A stretch of 64,000 bases of DNA from Ochrobactrum sp. RH2CCR150 (GCA_014138095.1 JACGXE010000004.1:1-64000), one strand, 5' to 3'. Shown: positions 55,252 to 64,000, numbered from the stretch's first letter. Notes: generated from the sequence alone by a model not told the origin. Numbers and translations: made by a program.

Positions 55252-56652
55252 TCAACCTTCGAGCAGCGCGTCCACGAGCTTGGCAACCTGAACGCGGATA
55301 TCCGGAACAGCGGTCGACTCCCAGAAAACGCCTTTTGTGACCGGACCAATTGCGAAGAAGGAGCCTGACGGCTCGCCGCGCGCGTTGATCAACTGGAAAT
55401 CCTTGGTCACATCCAGACCGAGATCGAGCGCATCTGGCTTGCCCAGCCCATGCTCCATCAAGCCGAGCAATGCCGGATTGCGGGTTGTCGAGAACCGCGC
55501 ATTGCCGCCACGGCAATCAATAATTGTTGCGATTTTCAGCTTGTGAAACAAACCGGTATGACGTTCGGGATAGCGGATCGTCATATCCACCTCGTTTTCC
55601 TGCACTGAAAGAAGCCGCCCGGCAGCAATCTCAAGCTGTCCAGACGCACGCGCAGCATCGATGCGATCAGCGACGGCAGGTGCCATACGGTGGCGATGTG
55701 TGTCCCACCAGGGACGCAAATGGCGGAGAAAACTCTCGCGTTGCGCCACCGGCAGCCGCGTCCATATCTGCTGGGTATGTGGCCGCAACGCATCCATGAC
55801 CGCGCGCCAATTCGAACCCGAGCTTTCCGCTTCCTGCATCAGCGAACGAACGCGACGCAGCAGGCCGACAACGCCGGAAGCGACAAACAGTGAATCGGTA
55901 TCGACCTTGAAAGGCTCCACAGGAACGTGACGCGCAGGCACGAGTCCACGTCTCGATATTGCGTGTATCGGTCCCCGATGGCCACGATCGAGCAACGACA
56001 ATACGCTATCGACCATGGACAGTCCGGTCCCGAAGATCGCGACCGGCGCATCCGCTGGAATGTCGAAATAGCCTTTGCTGGACCAGTATTCGGCGACATT
56101 AGCGCCAGAAACGGCGATTGCTGTTTCATTGCCCGTCGCGACAATAACCGCATCTGCCGAAACAACTTCGCCCGAATCCGCGACAATGGCAGGCCTGCCG
56201 CCTTCCAGACGGACATCGACAACCTCGCGTGGGTCGACAGCCAGTCTCGGTGTGTCCCCAGTGCGATAGTCTCCAACAAGCTCATTCAGATAATCGCGAT
56301 AGAGCCTGCGTGGCGCAAAAGACTGCGGCTGCCATTCATTGGCGATTGGCGCGCTTGCTGCTGTTTGCCGGGCTTGGAGCCAGTTCAGGAAATGATCGGA
56401 ATTGCTCGGAAACGCGCTCATATTGTTCGCGCGAACATTGAGAAGATGGCTGGGGTTTTCCGTGGAATAAGCGATTCCCCTGCCAATCTGGCCCGACAGT
56501 TCGAAAATGCGAACCGTCGTGTCGCGGGAGCGCTCCAGCAACTGCGCCGCAAGAATGACGCCGCTCGCGCCGCCGCCGATAATGACAAAAGACTTCAAAC
56601 TATCGTGACCTATCCCTGTTTGCGATGGTTTTGCCCTTTGAACGGCTCCCAT
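55252..56652 (-). CDS. FAD/NAD(P)-binding protein
   Basis: A protein of about 466 residues with an N-terminal FAD-binding Rossmann fold (SFVIIGGGASGVILAAQL near 20-37), the IGRGIAYSTENPSHLLNVRA motif and a second nucleotide site VAIFGTGLSMVDSVLSLLDRG (about 200-220). This pattern belongs to the FAD-NAD(P)-binding group sometimes called YdhS-like; function is unknown, possibly hydroxylation or oxidation of a small molecule. The start is uncertain: ATG 56652 is used here, but a TTG at 56598 (just before KSFVIIGG) would match the fold boundary better. No neighbour suggests a substrate. Confidence 0.8.
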   Translation of the reverse strand: MGAVQRAKPSQTGIGHDSLKSFVIIGGGASGVILAAQLLERSRDTTVRIFELSGQIGRGIAYSTENPSHLLNVRANNMSAFPSNSDHFLNWLQARQTAASAPIANEWQPQSFAPRRLYRDYLNELVGDYRTGDTPRLAVDPREVVDVRLEGGRPAIVADSGEVVSADAVIVATGNETAIAVSGANVAEYWSSKGYFDIPADAPVAIFGTGLSMVDSVLSLLDRGHRGPIHAISRRGLVPARHVPVEPFKVDTDSLFVASGVVGLLRRVRSLMQEAESSGSNWRAVMDALRPHTQQIWTRLPVAQRESFLRHLRPWWDTHRHRMAPAVADRIDAARASGQLEIAAGRLLSVQENEVDMTIRYPERHTGLFHKLKIATIIDCRGGNARFSTTRNPALLGLMEHGLGKPDALDLGLDVTKDFQLINARGEPSGSFFAIGPVTKGVFWESTAVPDIRVQVAKLVDALLEG

Positions 56653-56955
56653 CGTCCTTCCCAAAATCACACTAATTTAATAAGATTCCAACATCGTACC
56701 CAAGATGTAAACCCTGCTTTCGCAGGGAAATTTGCCGAAACGCACAGGCTCCCACCCGCTTTATCTGGCCAATATGGAAACAATGACGGCTTCACAATCC
56801 CTATTTGTTGACAGTGTGTCGCTGAAAAACGGGCTGGCGTTGAAGGGTTTTACCCCAATATCTTGGGGCACGACATGAATGTAACTTCTGGACATTCTGC
56901 ATCAATAGATGCGTCAGGAAGTTCACAATCTACTGCAACATCAGGATTAGAACGA
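56653..56955. promoter_or_regulatory. Divergent region with a short perfect palindrome
   Basis: CCCCAA (56853-56858) and TTGGGG (56863-56868) form a perfect dyad with a TATC spacer, about 90 bases before the nitroreductase start. A TTGACA lies upstream of it. An open frame of 31 codons ahead of the nitroreductase is Ser/Thr-rich and probably not translated as part of that enzyme. Confidence 0.35.
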
Positions 56956-57555
56956 ATGAACAATAGTCATCTCGCATCCATCAAGAAGCGTCGCACCCAG
57001 TATGCTCTCGGCAAGAACCTCCCGCTCGCCAAGGAACAGGTTGCGGAACTGGTCCGTGAAGCCGTCAAGCATACGCCTTCGTCGTTCAACTCCCAGAGCT
57101 CGCGTGCAGTCATCCTGTTTGGCGCTGAAAGCGACAAGCTGTGGAACATCGCTAAGGAAGAACTGCGTAAGATCGTTCCTGCCGATGCCTTCGCACAGTC
57201 GGAAGCCAAGCTCGACAGCTTTGCAGCCGGTGCAGGCACGGTTCTGTTCTTCGAAGACCAGAACGTCGTGAAGGGCCTTCAGGAAAAGTTCGCTCTTTAT
57301 GCCGACAACTTCCCGGTCTGGTCGGAACAGTCTGGTGGTATGGCTCAGCATTCGGTCTGGACCGCCCTCTCCGACGCTGGTATCGGCGCGAGCCTGCAGC
57401 ACTACAACCCGCTGATCGACGCAGAAGTCGCCAAGACCTGGGATATTCCGTCGTCGTGGAAGCTTCGCGCCCAGATGCCGTTCGGCTCCAACGAACAGCC
57501 TTTCGGCGAAAAAGCCTTCATGGATGATAGCGATCGCTTCAAGGTATTCGGCTGA
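56956..57555 (+). CDS. Nitroreductase-family FMN oxidoreductase
   Basis: A 199-residue nitroreductase-fold enzyme. The family core is IKKRRTQYALGK, VAELVREAVKHTPSSFNSQSSRAVILFG (about 28-55) with the FMN-binding Ser-Asn-Ser segment, and the C-terminal IGASLQHYN. Such enzymes use NAD(P)H and FMN to reduce nitro compounds, quinones or other electrophiles in the cytoplasm. AGGA stands nine bases before the ATG at 56956. Ends in an intrinsic terminator, so monocistronic. Confidence 0.9.
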   Translation: MNNSHLASIKKRRTQYALGKNLPLAKEQVAELVREAVKHTPSSFNSQSSRAVILFGAESDKLWNIAKEELRKIVPADAFAQSEAKLDSFAAGAGTVLFFEDQNVVKGLQEKFALYADNFPVWSEQSGGMAQHSVWTALSDAGIGASLQHYNPLIDAEVAKTWDIPSSWKLRAQMPFGSNEQPFGEKAFMDDSDRFKVFG

Positions 57556-57580
57556 TCCCGGATTTCAGAATATGAGACAG

Positions 57581-57611
57581 GGCCGGAGATTTTCTCCGGC
57601 CTTTTCTTTTT
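57581..57611 (+). terminator. Intrinsic terminator of the nitroreductase gene
   Basis: GGCCGGAG (57581-57588) and CTCCGGCC (57594-57601) form a perfect 8-bp stem with an ATTTT loop, followed by TTTTCTTTTTT. Confidence 0.93.
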
Positions 57612-57784
57612 TGCGGGCACAATAGTGCCGGATCGACGCACTCTATATTGTGAACCTTCCCCAAATAGGAATCTAATGGTGCAGCGCCAGAGCGAGTCGT
57701 GAACATCCGGCTGCTCGGAAGATGAGGCGCATTTTCTATGCATGGTCCGGCCCAAACGATGGCCGAGACCGAAGGGGAAATTGC

Positions 57785-59491
57785 ATGACCACCGGAATCC
57801 TGTCCATCAATCACCGTCGCCATGGCGATATCGTCTCCAGAACGAGCCTCCAGTCTGGCTTTGCGCAGCGTCTTTTGCGCAGCACAATTCCTGCCGCGTT
57901 GGCCTTTGGCCTGTTGCTGTCGGCAGCGCCGAAAGCAGTGCAAGCCGCCACGCCAGCCGATACACTGGTCATCGCCATGGGTATTGATGACGTTATTTCG
58001 CTCGACCCGGCAGAAATTTTCGAAATCACCACCTCTGAAGTGCTCACCAGCACCTATGAGCGCCTGGTCACGACAGACACCAAGGATCCGACCAAGATCA
58101 TTCCACAGATCGCCGAAAGCTGGACCTTCTCGGACGATGGCCGCTCGATCACTTTCAGGATTCGCAAAGGCCTGAAATTCGCCTCCGGCAACCTGTTGAC
58201 GGCACAGGACGCAGCCTATTCGCTGCAACGCGCAATCAAGCTCGACAAGAGCCCGGCGTTCATTCTGAGCCAGTTCGGCCTGACGCGCGACAATGCGGAT
58301 CAGAACATCGTGGCTCCTGATGACGAAACGCTGATCTTTACGACTGGAAAAGCGTTTGCGCCGAGCTTCGTTTTGAACTGCCTGACCTCCAGCGTTGCAT
58401 CCATCGTGGACAGCAAGCTGGTCAAAGAGCACGAGCAGAAAGCGGAAAAGACCGATGCTTATCCTTACGATACCGACTTCGGCTATGAATGGCTGAAGAC
58501 GGGTTATGCCGGATCTGGCCCATTTGCGTTGAAGCAGTGGCGCGCCAATGAAGTGCTGCTTCTCGAACGCAACGAAAATTATGCCGACGCCAAGCCCGCT
58601 ATGAAGCGGGTCATCTATCGTCACGTCAAAGAAGGCAGTTCGCAGCGTCTGCTCTTGCAGGCAGGCGATATCGATATTGCGCGTAACCTTGAACCCGGCG
58701 ATCTGGAAACGCTGAGCAAGGACGACAAATATCACGTACTCGCGGCTCCGAAGGGACGCGTCTATTATCTCGTTGCAAACCAGAATGTGCCTGAACTGGC
58801 CAAGCCGGAAGTGCGCCAGGCAATCAAATATCTCATCGATTACAACACCATCGAAGCCCAGCTCATCAAGGGTATTGGCCGCGCGCATCAATCCTTCCTG
58901 CCAACTGGCATGTTCGGCGCGGTGGACGACAAGCCTTTCACCTATGATGTCAACAAGGCCAAGGAACTACTGGCCAAAGCCGGTCTGAAAGACGGCTTCA
59001 AGGTGACACTCGACGTCCGCAACACGCAACCCGGCGTCGGTATTGCGGAAAACATCCAGCAGACCATGCGCAAGGCTGGCATTGACGTGGAAATCCTGCA
59101 AGGCGACGGCAAGCTGACCACGACCAAGGTGCGTGCGCGCAAGCATCAGCTCGCGCTGGGTATCTGGGGCCCGGATTATTGGGACCCGCATACCAATGCC
59201 GTGACCTTCACCAACAATCCGAACAATGGTGAAGACGTATCCATGCGCACCAATGCCTGGCAGGCGCATTGGGAGATTCCGGAACTGACGGCTGAAACCA
59301 TGGCGGCTGCCGAAGAGCGCGACACGGCCAAGCGTGAGGCCATGTATCACGATCTTCAGAAGAAGTTTCAGGAGACCAGCCCGTTCGCAATCCTTTATCA
59401 GCAGATCGAAACAGCTGTGACCGGCGCGAATGTGCATGGTTTCAACATGGTCGCCGACGCCAACTACGTTCAGACGGTGACCAAGGACTAA
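57785..59491 (+). CDS. Peptide/dipeptide-type ABC substrate-binding protein, orphan
   Basis: A 568-residue family 5 binding protein. A long, basic N-terminus (RRHGDIVSRT) precedes the hydrophobic core at about 34-54 ending AVQA before AT. The mature protein has VIAMGIDDVISLDPAEIFE, IAESWTFSDDGRSITFRIRKGLKF and KPEVRQAIKYLIDYN. The binding class covers di- and oligopeptides, nickel and heme. No permease or ATPase gene is near, so it may serve the opp genes at 2-7.5 kb or another set. AAGGGG stands before the ATG at 57785. Followed by a 13-bp terminator stem. Confidence 0.88.
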   Translation: MTTGILSINHRRHGDIVSRTSLQSGFAQRLLRSTIPAALAFGLLLSAAPKAVQAATPADTLVIAMGIDDVISLDPAEIFEITTSEVLTSTYERLVTTDTKDPTKIIPQIAESWTFSDDGRSITFRIRKGLKFASGNLLTAQDAAYSLQRAIKLDKSPAFILSQFGLTRDNADQNIVAPDDETLIFTTGKAFAPSFVLNCLTSSVASIVDSKLVKEHEQKAEKTDAYPYDTDFGYEWLKTGYAGSGPFALKQWRANEVLLLERNENYADAKPAMKRVIYRHVKEGSSQRLLLQAGDIDIARNLEPGDLETLSKDDKYHVLAAPKGRVYYLVANQNVPELAKPEVRQAIKYLIDYNTIEAQLIKGIGRAHQSFLPTGMFGAVDDKPFTYDVNKAKELLAKAGLKDGFKVTLDVRNTQPGVGIAENIQQTMRKAGIDVEILQGDGKLTTTKVRARKHQLALGIWGPDYWDPHTNAVTFTNNPNNGEDVSMRTNAWQAHWEIPELTAETMAAAEERDTAKREAMYHDLQKKFQETSPFAILYQQIETAVTGANVHGFNMVADANYVQTVTKD

Positions 59492-59496
59492 TCAAA

Positions 59497-59530
59497 AAGA
59501 CCGGGCATCCAGCGATGCCCGGTCTTCTCT
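59497..59530. terminator. Bidirectional intrinsic terminator
   Basis: AAGACCGGGCATC (59497-59509) pairs perfectly with GATGCCCGGTCTT (59514-59526) around a CAGC loop; CTCTTTT follows on the plus strand. It serves the plus-strand binding protein and the minus-strand Anbu cluster. Confidence 0.9.
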
Positions 59531-59549
59531 TTTAAACCACTGCGATTTC

Positions 59550-60293
59550 TTATTTCTGATCGTCGAAACTGAATGGCGGCAATTGCACAAGCGCTGACTT
59601 CAGTGCTTCGGACCAGCTTTCCGATACCGTCTGGTAATAGGGATCCGTTGCCTCAAAGCGCCGCTGCATGCCCGTCTTGAGGCTGTCGGTTTCGTAAATC
59701 TGCATGTCCAGCGGAAGCCCGACAGAGAGATTGGCCTTCAGCGTGGAATCGAAAGAAACGAGCAGCAGCTTCACTGCTTCCTCGAAGCTCATATCCTGCT
59801 GATAGGCGCGCACCAGAATGGGCTTGCCATATTTGTTCTCGCCAATCTGGAAGAATGGCGTATCGACCGAGCTTTCGATGAAATTGCCTTCCGGATAGAT
59901 ATAGAACAGGCGCGGCTGGCCGCCCTTGATTTGCCCACCCAGAATGAAAGATGCACCGAACGCATCTGCCGCCTTCTGGCCACCCGTTGCAGAATTCTGG
60001 ATCACTTCCTTGACCGTATCACCGATCAGCCGCGCGACCTGAAACATGGAGGGCGCATCGAATACCGACGGGTGGCGGTCGGCAGGCGCCTTCATCCGCT
60101 CTTCGAGAAGGCTGGCGACGGATTGGGTCGTGGCAAGATTACCAGCCGAGAGCAGGACGATGACGCGGTCGCCGGGCTTCGACCAGCTCCGCATCTTGGA
60201 AAATGTGGATATATTATCGAGCCCCGCATTCGTCCGGGTATCGGACATGAACACAAGGCCACGATCAGTTTTCATTCCAACGCAATAGGTCAT
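59550..60293 (-). CDS. Anbu-type proteasome-like peptidase
   Basis: A 247-residue Ntn-fold protein like the proteasome beta subunit. It begins MTYCVGMKTDRGLVFMSDTRTN, so removal of Met would expose Thr as the catalytic N-terminal residue. The fold block GLVFMSDTRTNAG and a Lys in SKMRSWSKPGDR fit Anbu, an ancestral proteasome relative found in many proteobacteria; crystallised homologues form open helical rings. It is last in a cluster with the transglutaminase, alpha-E and ATP-grasp genes, a partnership known from genome surveys, where a peptide-tag or cell-wall-linked function has been suggested but is unsettled. Confidence 0.9.
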   Translation of the reverse strand: MTYCVGMKTDRGLVFMSDTRTNAGLDNISTFSKMRSWSKPGDRVIVLLSAGNLATTQSVASLLEERMKAPADRHPSVFDAPSMFQVARLIGDTVKEVIQNSATGGQKAADAFGASFILGGQIKGGQPRLFYIYPEGNFIESSVDTPFFQIGENKYGKPILVRAYQQDMSFEEAVKLLLVSFDSTLKANLSVGLPLDMQIYETDSLKTGMQRRFEATDPYYQTVSESWSEALKSALVQLPPFSFDDQK

Positions 60294-60332
60294 CGGCAGT
60301 ATCCGGCAGGCATTATCATCGTTCTTGTCCGA

Positions 60333-61130
60333 TCACTGCCCTACATTGATGTGAACCGCAAGGGTTTCAGCCGTTCCACCAAGCCGAACGCCCGAAATTG
60401 GAGCTGCATCGCGATAATCGAGCCCCGTAGCCAGACGCACATAGCGATCATTCGGGCAAATATTGTTGGCGGCATCGAAGCCGACCCAACCCAGCCCATC
60501 AACATGCGCTTCCGCCCAGGCATGACTTGCAGTCTGGTCTTCCACGCCCTCCATCATGAGATAGCCGGAGACATAACGCGCCGGAATGCCGAGAAGCCGT
60601 GCAGCTGACAGGAAGATGTGGCTGTGGTCCTGACAAACCCCTTTGCCCGCGCCGAGCGCCGTTTCCGCATCGGTGAAAACGCTGGTCGTGCCGGGCACAT
60701 AGGCGACAGAACCATGGACGCGGTTCATCAGATCGTGAAGCAGCGCAAGCCGCTCATGCCCAGTTGAAAGTTCGCCTGCCAGCGCGCGAATGCCCTCACC
60801 CGGCAGTGTCAGTTCGGTTTCGCGCTCAAACAGCCACAATGGTGCATAGCCATAGACAGGCCCGAGCACGCCGACGCGATCTTCCACTTCGATACTGCCA
60901 CTGGCGGTAATGATGATCTCGCTGATATTGCGATGGTGCTGCACCAGATCTGTCTTGTTACCAAAACCATCGACATAAGAGACTTCCGGCTCGCCGCCCT
61001 CGATCTTCAGCTCCCAGTGCTTCACCACCTGTCCCGGCACGGTTGGCGGTCGCAAACGCAAACGCTGCACCGCATAGGGCACCGGATGTTCATAAGCGTA
61101 ATGCGAAACGTGCCGGATATTAAGATGCAA
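60333..61130 (-). CDS. Transglutaminase-like protein of the Anbu cluster
   Basis: A 265-residue papain-fold protein. An N-terminal beta domain (about 1-110) is followed by the transglutaminase-like core, with Cys166 in AGKGVCQDHSH, His203 in ASHAWAEA and Asp219 in WVGFDAANN as a complete catalytic triad. Family members hydrolyse or form peptide bonds. TTG start at 61130, seven bases after GAGG. It starts nine bases after the alpha-E stop, and Anbu follows after 39 bases. Confidence 0.9.
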   Translation of the reverse strand: MHLNIRHVSHYAYEHPVPYAVQRLRLRPPTVPGQVVKHWELKIEGGEPEVSYVDGFGNKTDLVQHHRNISEIIITASGSIEVEDRVGVLGPVYGYAPLWLFERETELTLPGEGIRALAGELSTGHERLALLHDLMNRVHGSVAYVPGTTSVFTDAETALGAGKGVCQDHSHIFLSAARLLGIPARYVSGYLMMEGVEDQTASHAWAEAHVDGLGWVGFDAANNICPNDRYVRLATGLDYRDAAPISGVRLGGTAETLAVHINVGQ

Positions 61131-61139
61131 GCGAGGACC

Positions 61140-62081
61140 TCAATAGAAATTATAGGTTTCAGCGATCTCGTTGCCGAGCCGGTTGTTGCACTTGATGAAG
61201 TCCGTCAGGAATTCGTGCAGCCCCACATCGAAGATTGCACTTATGTCCTGATTTTGCAGTGTCGAAAAGATTTTCTCCCCTGTTTCATGACAGGTGGCAT
61301 CATTGCCATAGTCCTTGGACAGAAAATCCAGATGCTCGTTGATGCTACGATAGCAATAATTCAGCGACCGCGGCATGCGCCCGTTCAGGATCAGGTAATC
61401 CGCGACATGTGCGGGGCGATAATCGCCGTCATAAACCCAGCGATAGGAACGATGCGCCGAAACAGAGCGCAGGATCGACTCCCACTGATAATTATCAAGT
61501 GTCGTACCGACATAGGAAATGGCCGGCAGAAGTACATAATATTTTACGTCGAGAATGCGCGCCGTATTGTCGGCGCGCTCTATAAAGGTGCCAAGGCCTG
61601 CAAAATCGAAAATCTCGTTGCGCAACATAGTGCCGTGAAAAGCCCCGCGGATCAGTGCCGTCTCGCGCTTGATCTGGTCGAGTAGTGGCGGCAGGTCGCT
61701 TTCCTTCAAAGGCTTGCTCAGCGACTTTTTCAAAAGCATCCACGCTTCGTTGACGCTTTCCCACGCTTCGCGCGTCAGCGCGGTGCGCACCATACGCCCA
61801 TTGGAACGCGCCGTCTCAAAACACGACATCACGCTTGATGGATTACTGGTGTCCCGCAGCAGGAAGTCGGCAACATTCGCAGCATTGTAAGCATCATATT
61901 TGGCGGAAAAGGCCTGACTCGCGCCCGCCGACACCACCACGGAAGACCATTCCTCCGGGGCATCGGACGTTTTGGTCAGCGCCATGCGCAATCCGGCATC
62001 CACCAGGCGAGCCATGTTTTCCGCCCGCTCAATGTAGCGGAACATCCAGAAAAGCCCGTTTGCCGTGCGGCCTAAAAGCAT
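61140..62081 (-). CDS. Alpha-E domain protein of the Anbu cluster
   Basis: A 313-residue helical protein with the alpha-E fold (DUF403). The start MLLGRTANGLFWMFRYIERAENMARLVDA is the family hallmark, with a second GTFIERADNTARILDVKYYVLLP block near 175. Function unknown; it is often fused or adjacent to circularly permuted ATP-grasp proteins. It is third to last in this operon. Confidence 0.9.
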   Translation of the reverse strand: MLLGRTANGLFWMFRYIERAENMARLVDAGLRMALTKTSDAPEEWSSVVVSAGASQAFSAKYDAYNAANVADFLLRDTSNPSSVMSCFETARSNGRMVRTALTREAWESVNEAWMLLKKSLSKPLKESDLPPLLDQIKRETALIRGAFHGTMLRNEIFDFAGLGTFIERADNTARILDVKYYVLLPAISYVGTTLDNYQWESILRSVSAHRSYRWVYDGDYRPAHVADYLILNGRMPRSLNYCYRSINEHLDFLSKDYGNDATCHETGEKIFSTLQNQDISAIFDVGLHEFLTDFIKCNNRLGNEIAETYNFY

Positions 62082-62176
62082 GAAATCATTCCCCTTGTTG
62101 AGCCTTTTGGGCTCCGTCCTCGCGCTCCGGTCTTGATGCCGGTTTCAGCGCGTACAAAATCACGATGGACCAAGTT

Positions 62177-63589
62177 CTAGTCGTCCAGAACCCAGGTATC
62201 CTTGGTGCCGCCGCCCTGACTGGAGTTCACCACCAGCGATCCTTCCTTCAGCGCCACACGGGTTAAGCCGCCGGGCGTGATGCGGATACGATCGGAAACC
62301 AGCACGAACGGGCGCAGATCGACATGGCGTGGCGCCAGACCCTTTTCGGTAAAGATCGGGGTCGTGGAAAGCGCCAGCGTCGGCTGTGCAATATAGTTGC
62401 GCGGGCGAGCCTTGAGCTTTTTCGCAAAGGCTTCGCGTTCCGCCTTGGTGGAAGCAGGCCCGACCAGCATGCCGTAGCCGCCGGAACCATGCACTTCCTT
62501 GACAACGAGATCAGCAAGATTGTCGAGCACATAGGCCAGACTGTCCGGTTCCGAACAGCGCCATGTCGGCACGTTTTCGAGGATCGCCTTGCGACCGGTA
62601 TAGAACTCGATGATTTCCGGCATGTAGGAGTAGATCGCCTTGTCATCCGCAATGCCGGTGCCCGGCGCGTTGGCAATGGTGATATTGCCTGCGCGGTAAA
62701 CATCCATGATGCCTGCAACGCCGAGTGTCGAATCCGGACGGAAAGTCAGCGGGTCGAGATAGGCGTCGTCCACGCGACGGTAGAGCACGTCGATGGCACG
62801 ATAGCCCTGCGTCGTGCGCATGGCGACACGACCATCGACCACTCGCAGATCGCTTCCTTCCACCAGCTCGACACCCATCTGGTCAGCAAGAAACGCATGT
62901 TCGAAATAGGCGGAATTATAAATGCCGGGCGTCAGCACCGCGACGGTCGGCACGCCCTGCGTACCGGGAGGCGCGACACTGGCCAAGGACTGGCGCAGCA
63001 ATTGCGGATAATTCTCAACCGGACGCACCTTCACATTCTGAAACAGCTCCGGGAAAAGCTGCATCATCGTCTCGCGATTTTCCAGCATGTAGGAAACGCC
63101 AGACGGCGTGCGGGCATTATCCTCCAGCACGTAGAACTGGTTTTCCGCCGTGCGCACGATATCGACGCCGATGATGTGCGTATAGACATTGCCGGGTGGA
63201 CGAAAACCGATCATCTCGGGCAGGAATGCCTCGTTCTTGGTGATCAGCTCCTTGGGAATACGCCCTGCCCTGATGATTTCCTGCCGATGATAAATATCGT
63301 CGAGGAAGGCGTTGAGCGCCATAACGCGCTGTTCGATGCCTTGCGAAAGACGACGCCATTCCTGACCGGAAATAATGCGCGGGATGATATCGAAGGGAAT
63401 GAGCCGCTCGGCGGCTTCCTGATCGCCATAGACGGCGAAGGTGATGCCCGTCTTGCGAAAGACGCTTTCTGCGTCCTGAGATTTCTGCAAAAGCTTGCCA
63501 GAATCCTGGCCGTCGAGCCACTGTTTAAGAAATTCGTAAGGTGGCCGGACATTCCCGCCATGGTTGAGCATTTCGTCAAATGGCTTCAC
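62177..63589 (-). CDS. Circularly permuted ATP-grasp protein of the Anbu cluster
   Basis: A 470-residue protein of the CP-ATP-grasp type 2 (DUF404/407) family, thought to be a peptide ligase. The family blocks are PFDIIPRIISGQEWRRLSQGIEQRVMALNAFLDDIYH (about 67-103), the DNARTPSGVSYMLENR segment (about 157-172) and the KEVHGSGGYGML segment (about 369-380). A GTG start at 63589 is preceded by AAGGGG with six-base spacing. It is first gene of the four-gene cluster; together these could add and remove peptide modifications. No experimental proof is implied. Confidence 0.9.
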   Translation of the reverse strand: MKPFDEMLNHGGNVRPPYEFLKQWLDGQDSGKLLQKSQDAESVFRKTGITFAVYGDQEAAERLIPFDIIPRIISGQEWRRLSQGIEQRVMALNAFLDDIYHRQEIIRAGRIPKELITKNEAFLPEMIGFRPPGNVYTHIIGVDIVRTAENQFYVLEDNARTPSGVSYMLENRETMMQLFPELFQNVKVRPVENYPQLLRQSLASVAPPGTQGVPTVAVLTPGIYNSAYFEHAFLADQMGVELVEGSDLRVVDGRVAMRTTQGYRAIDVLYRRVDDAYLDPLTFRPDSTLGVAGIMDVYRAGNITIANAPGTGIADDKAIYSYMPEIIEFYTGRKAILENVPTWRCSEPDSLAYVLDNLADLVVKEVHGSGGYGMLVGPASTKAEREAFAKKLKARPRNYIAQPTLALSTTPIFTEKGLAPRHVDLRPFVLVSDRIRITPGGLTRVALKEGSLVVNSSQGGGTKDTWVLDD

Positions 63590-63751
63590 TTAATACCCCT
63601 TTTTCCGCTATTATTCAGCGCGGTTTCGGGGAAAAGCAAGCGTTGAAATCATATAAAAGTGCAAAGCAGGGTTGCGCAATTCGTCGTGATGACAACGGAC
63701 GAAAGGCGATGTAGAATCCCGACCAAATTGGGAATCGCTGTACCGTTTTTC

Positions 63752-64000
63752 TTAGCTGGGACGGTGCGCTTTAACGACAGCAGGGTCCGTTTCAATGCGG
63801 TCCGCGCCAATCAAATCCAAACAATACGGGATAGCGGGAAAGACCGCCTGCAAGGTCATTGCGATGGATGCGGGCTTGCCCGGTAGGTTCAAAATGAAAC
63901 TCTTGCCGCGACTACCAGCCGTCTGACGCGAAAGAATGGCCGTCGGCGTCTGTTCCAGACTGACGCGGCGCATCAACTCGCCAAAACCCGGCAATTCCTT
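63752..64000 (-). CDS. mog: C-terminal part of a molybdopterin adenylyltransferase-like protein (cut by the window edge)
   Basis: The last 82 residues of a MogA/MoaB-family protein, cut by the right edge. The sequence GFGELMRRVSLEQTPTAILSRQTAG and KSFILNLPGKPASIAMTLQAVFPAIPYCLDLIG is the MoCF-domain C-terminus, including the family SRQTAGxRG and NLPGKP motifs. It activates molybdopterin for molybdenum insertion. Codons continue past 64000; the start is not visible. The 162 bases to the ATP-grasp gene hold no gene. Confidence 0.88.
   Translation of the reverse strand, partial: KELPGFGELMRRVSLEQTPTAILSRQTAGSRGKSFILNLPGKPASIAMTLQAVFPAIPYCLDLIGADRIETDPAVVKAHRPS

Noticed and set aside
56863..56955. 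N-terminal extension of the nitroreductase from a TTG
   Set aside because: Ser/Thr/Gly-rich, outside the fold, and a ribosome-binding site supports the internal ATG at 56956.

Overview
The window looks like part of a Brucella/Ochrobactrum-type genome (Alphaproteobacteria, Rhizobiales). I infer this from protein style and gene sets: a fused PhaAB antiporter operon, a bkd operon, a rhizobial-type sugar ABC cluster, an Anbu proteasome-like cluster, cydDC-cydABX, and an autotransporter subtilase. The content (transport, catabolism, stress) would suit an accessory replicon such as chromosome II, but the sequence does not prove it. No rRNA, tRNA, CRISPR array or prophage was recognised. Several genes start with TTG or GTG, and one appears to start at a non-canonical ATT.

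Layout, left to right. 1-1.7 kb: edge of a probable IS30-like element, then an azoreductase gene with an NTF2-like partner, divergent from an HxlR regulator. 2-7.5 kb: oligopeptide importer oppA-oppB-oppC-oppDF with an internal and a final terminator. 7.8-11.5 kb: autotransporter serine protease and alkB. 11.5-13.8 kb: MFS transporter behind a LysR regulator. 14-18.8 kb: an operon joining a D-amino-acid aminotransferase, a polar amino-acid ABC importer and a DmpA-type aminopeptidase. 18.9-23.8 kb: an AT-rich stretch with a possible 35-residue hydrophobic peptide, then a tripartite exporter (outer-membrane factor, MacA-like, MacB-like). 24.1-28.1 kb: an FtsK translocase without membrane segments, a 59-residue unknown protein, two large palindromes and a SURF1 protein.

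28.1-33.1 kb (minus strand): bkdA1-bkdA2-bkdB-lpdV for branched-chain keto-acid oxidation. 33.7-41.1 kb: a sugar ABC importer with a Gfo/Idh/MocA dehydrogenase, divergent from a BadF-type kinase and a GntR/UTRA regulator; this resembles rhizobial N-acetylglucosamine uptake clusters. 41.1-48.4 kb (minus): a GbsR/MarR regulator, cydD, cydC, cydA, cydB and the tiny cydX, making and assembling cytochrome bd oxidase. 48.7-54.8 kb (minus): phaAB-C-D-E-F-G, a multisubunit cation/proton antiporter. 55.2-59.5 kb: an FAD/NAD(P)-binding protein, a nitroreductase and an orphan peptide-binding protein. 59.5-63.6 kb (minus): the four-gene Anbu cluster (circularly permuted ATP-grasp, alpha-E, transglutaminase, Anbu). 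The right edge holds the 3' end of a molybdenum cofactor gene.

Most operons are tightly packed, with 1-14 base overlaps, and carry recognisable intrinsic terminators. The most unusual places are the 18.9-19.2 kb AT-rich stretch ahead of the exporter, the paired palindromes at 27.2-27.3 kb and the inverted repeat at 13.8-13.9 kb.
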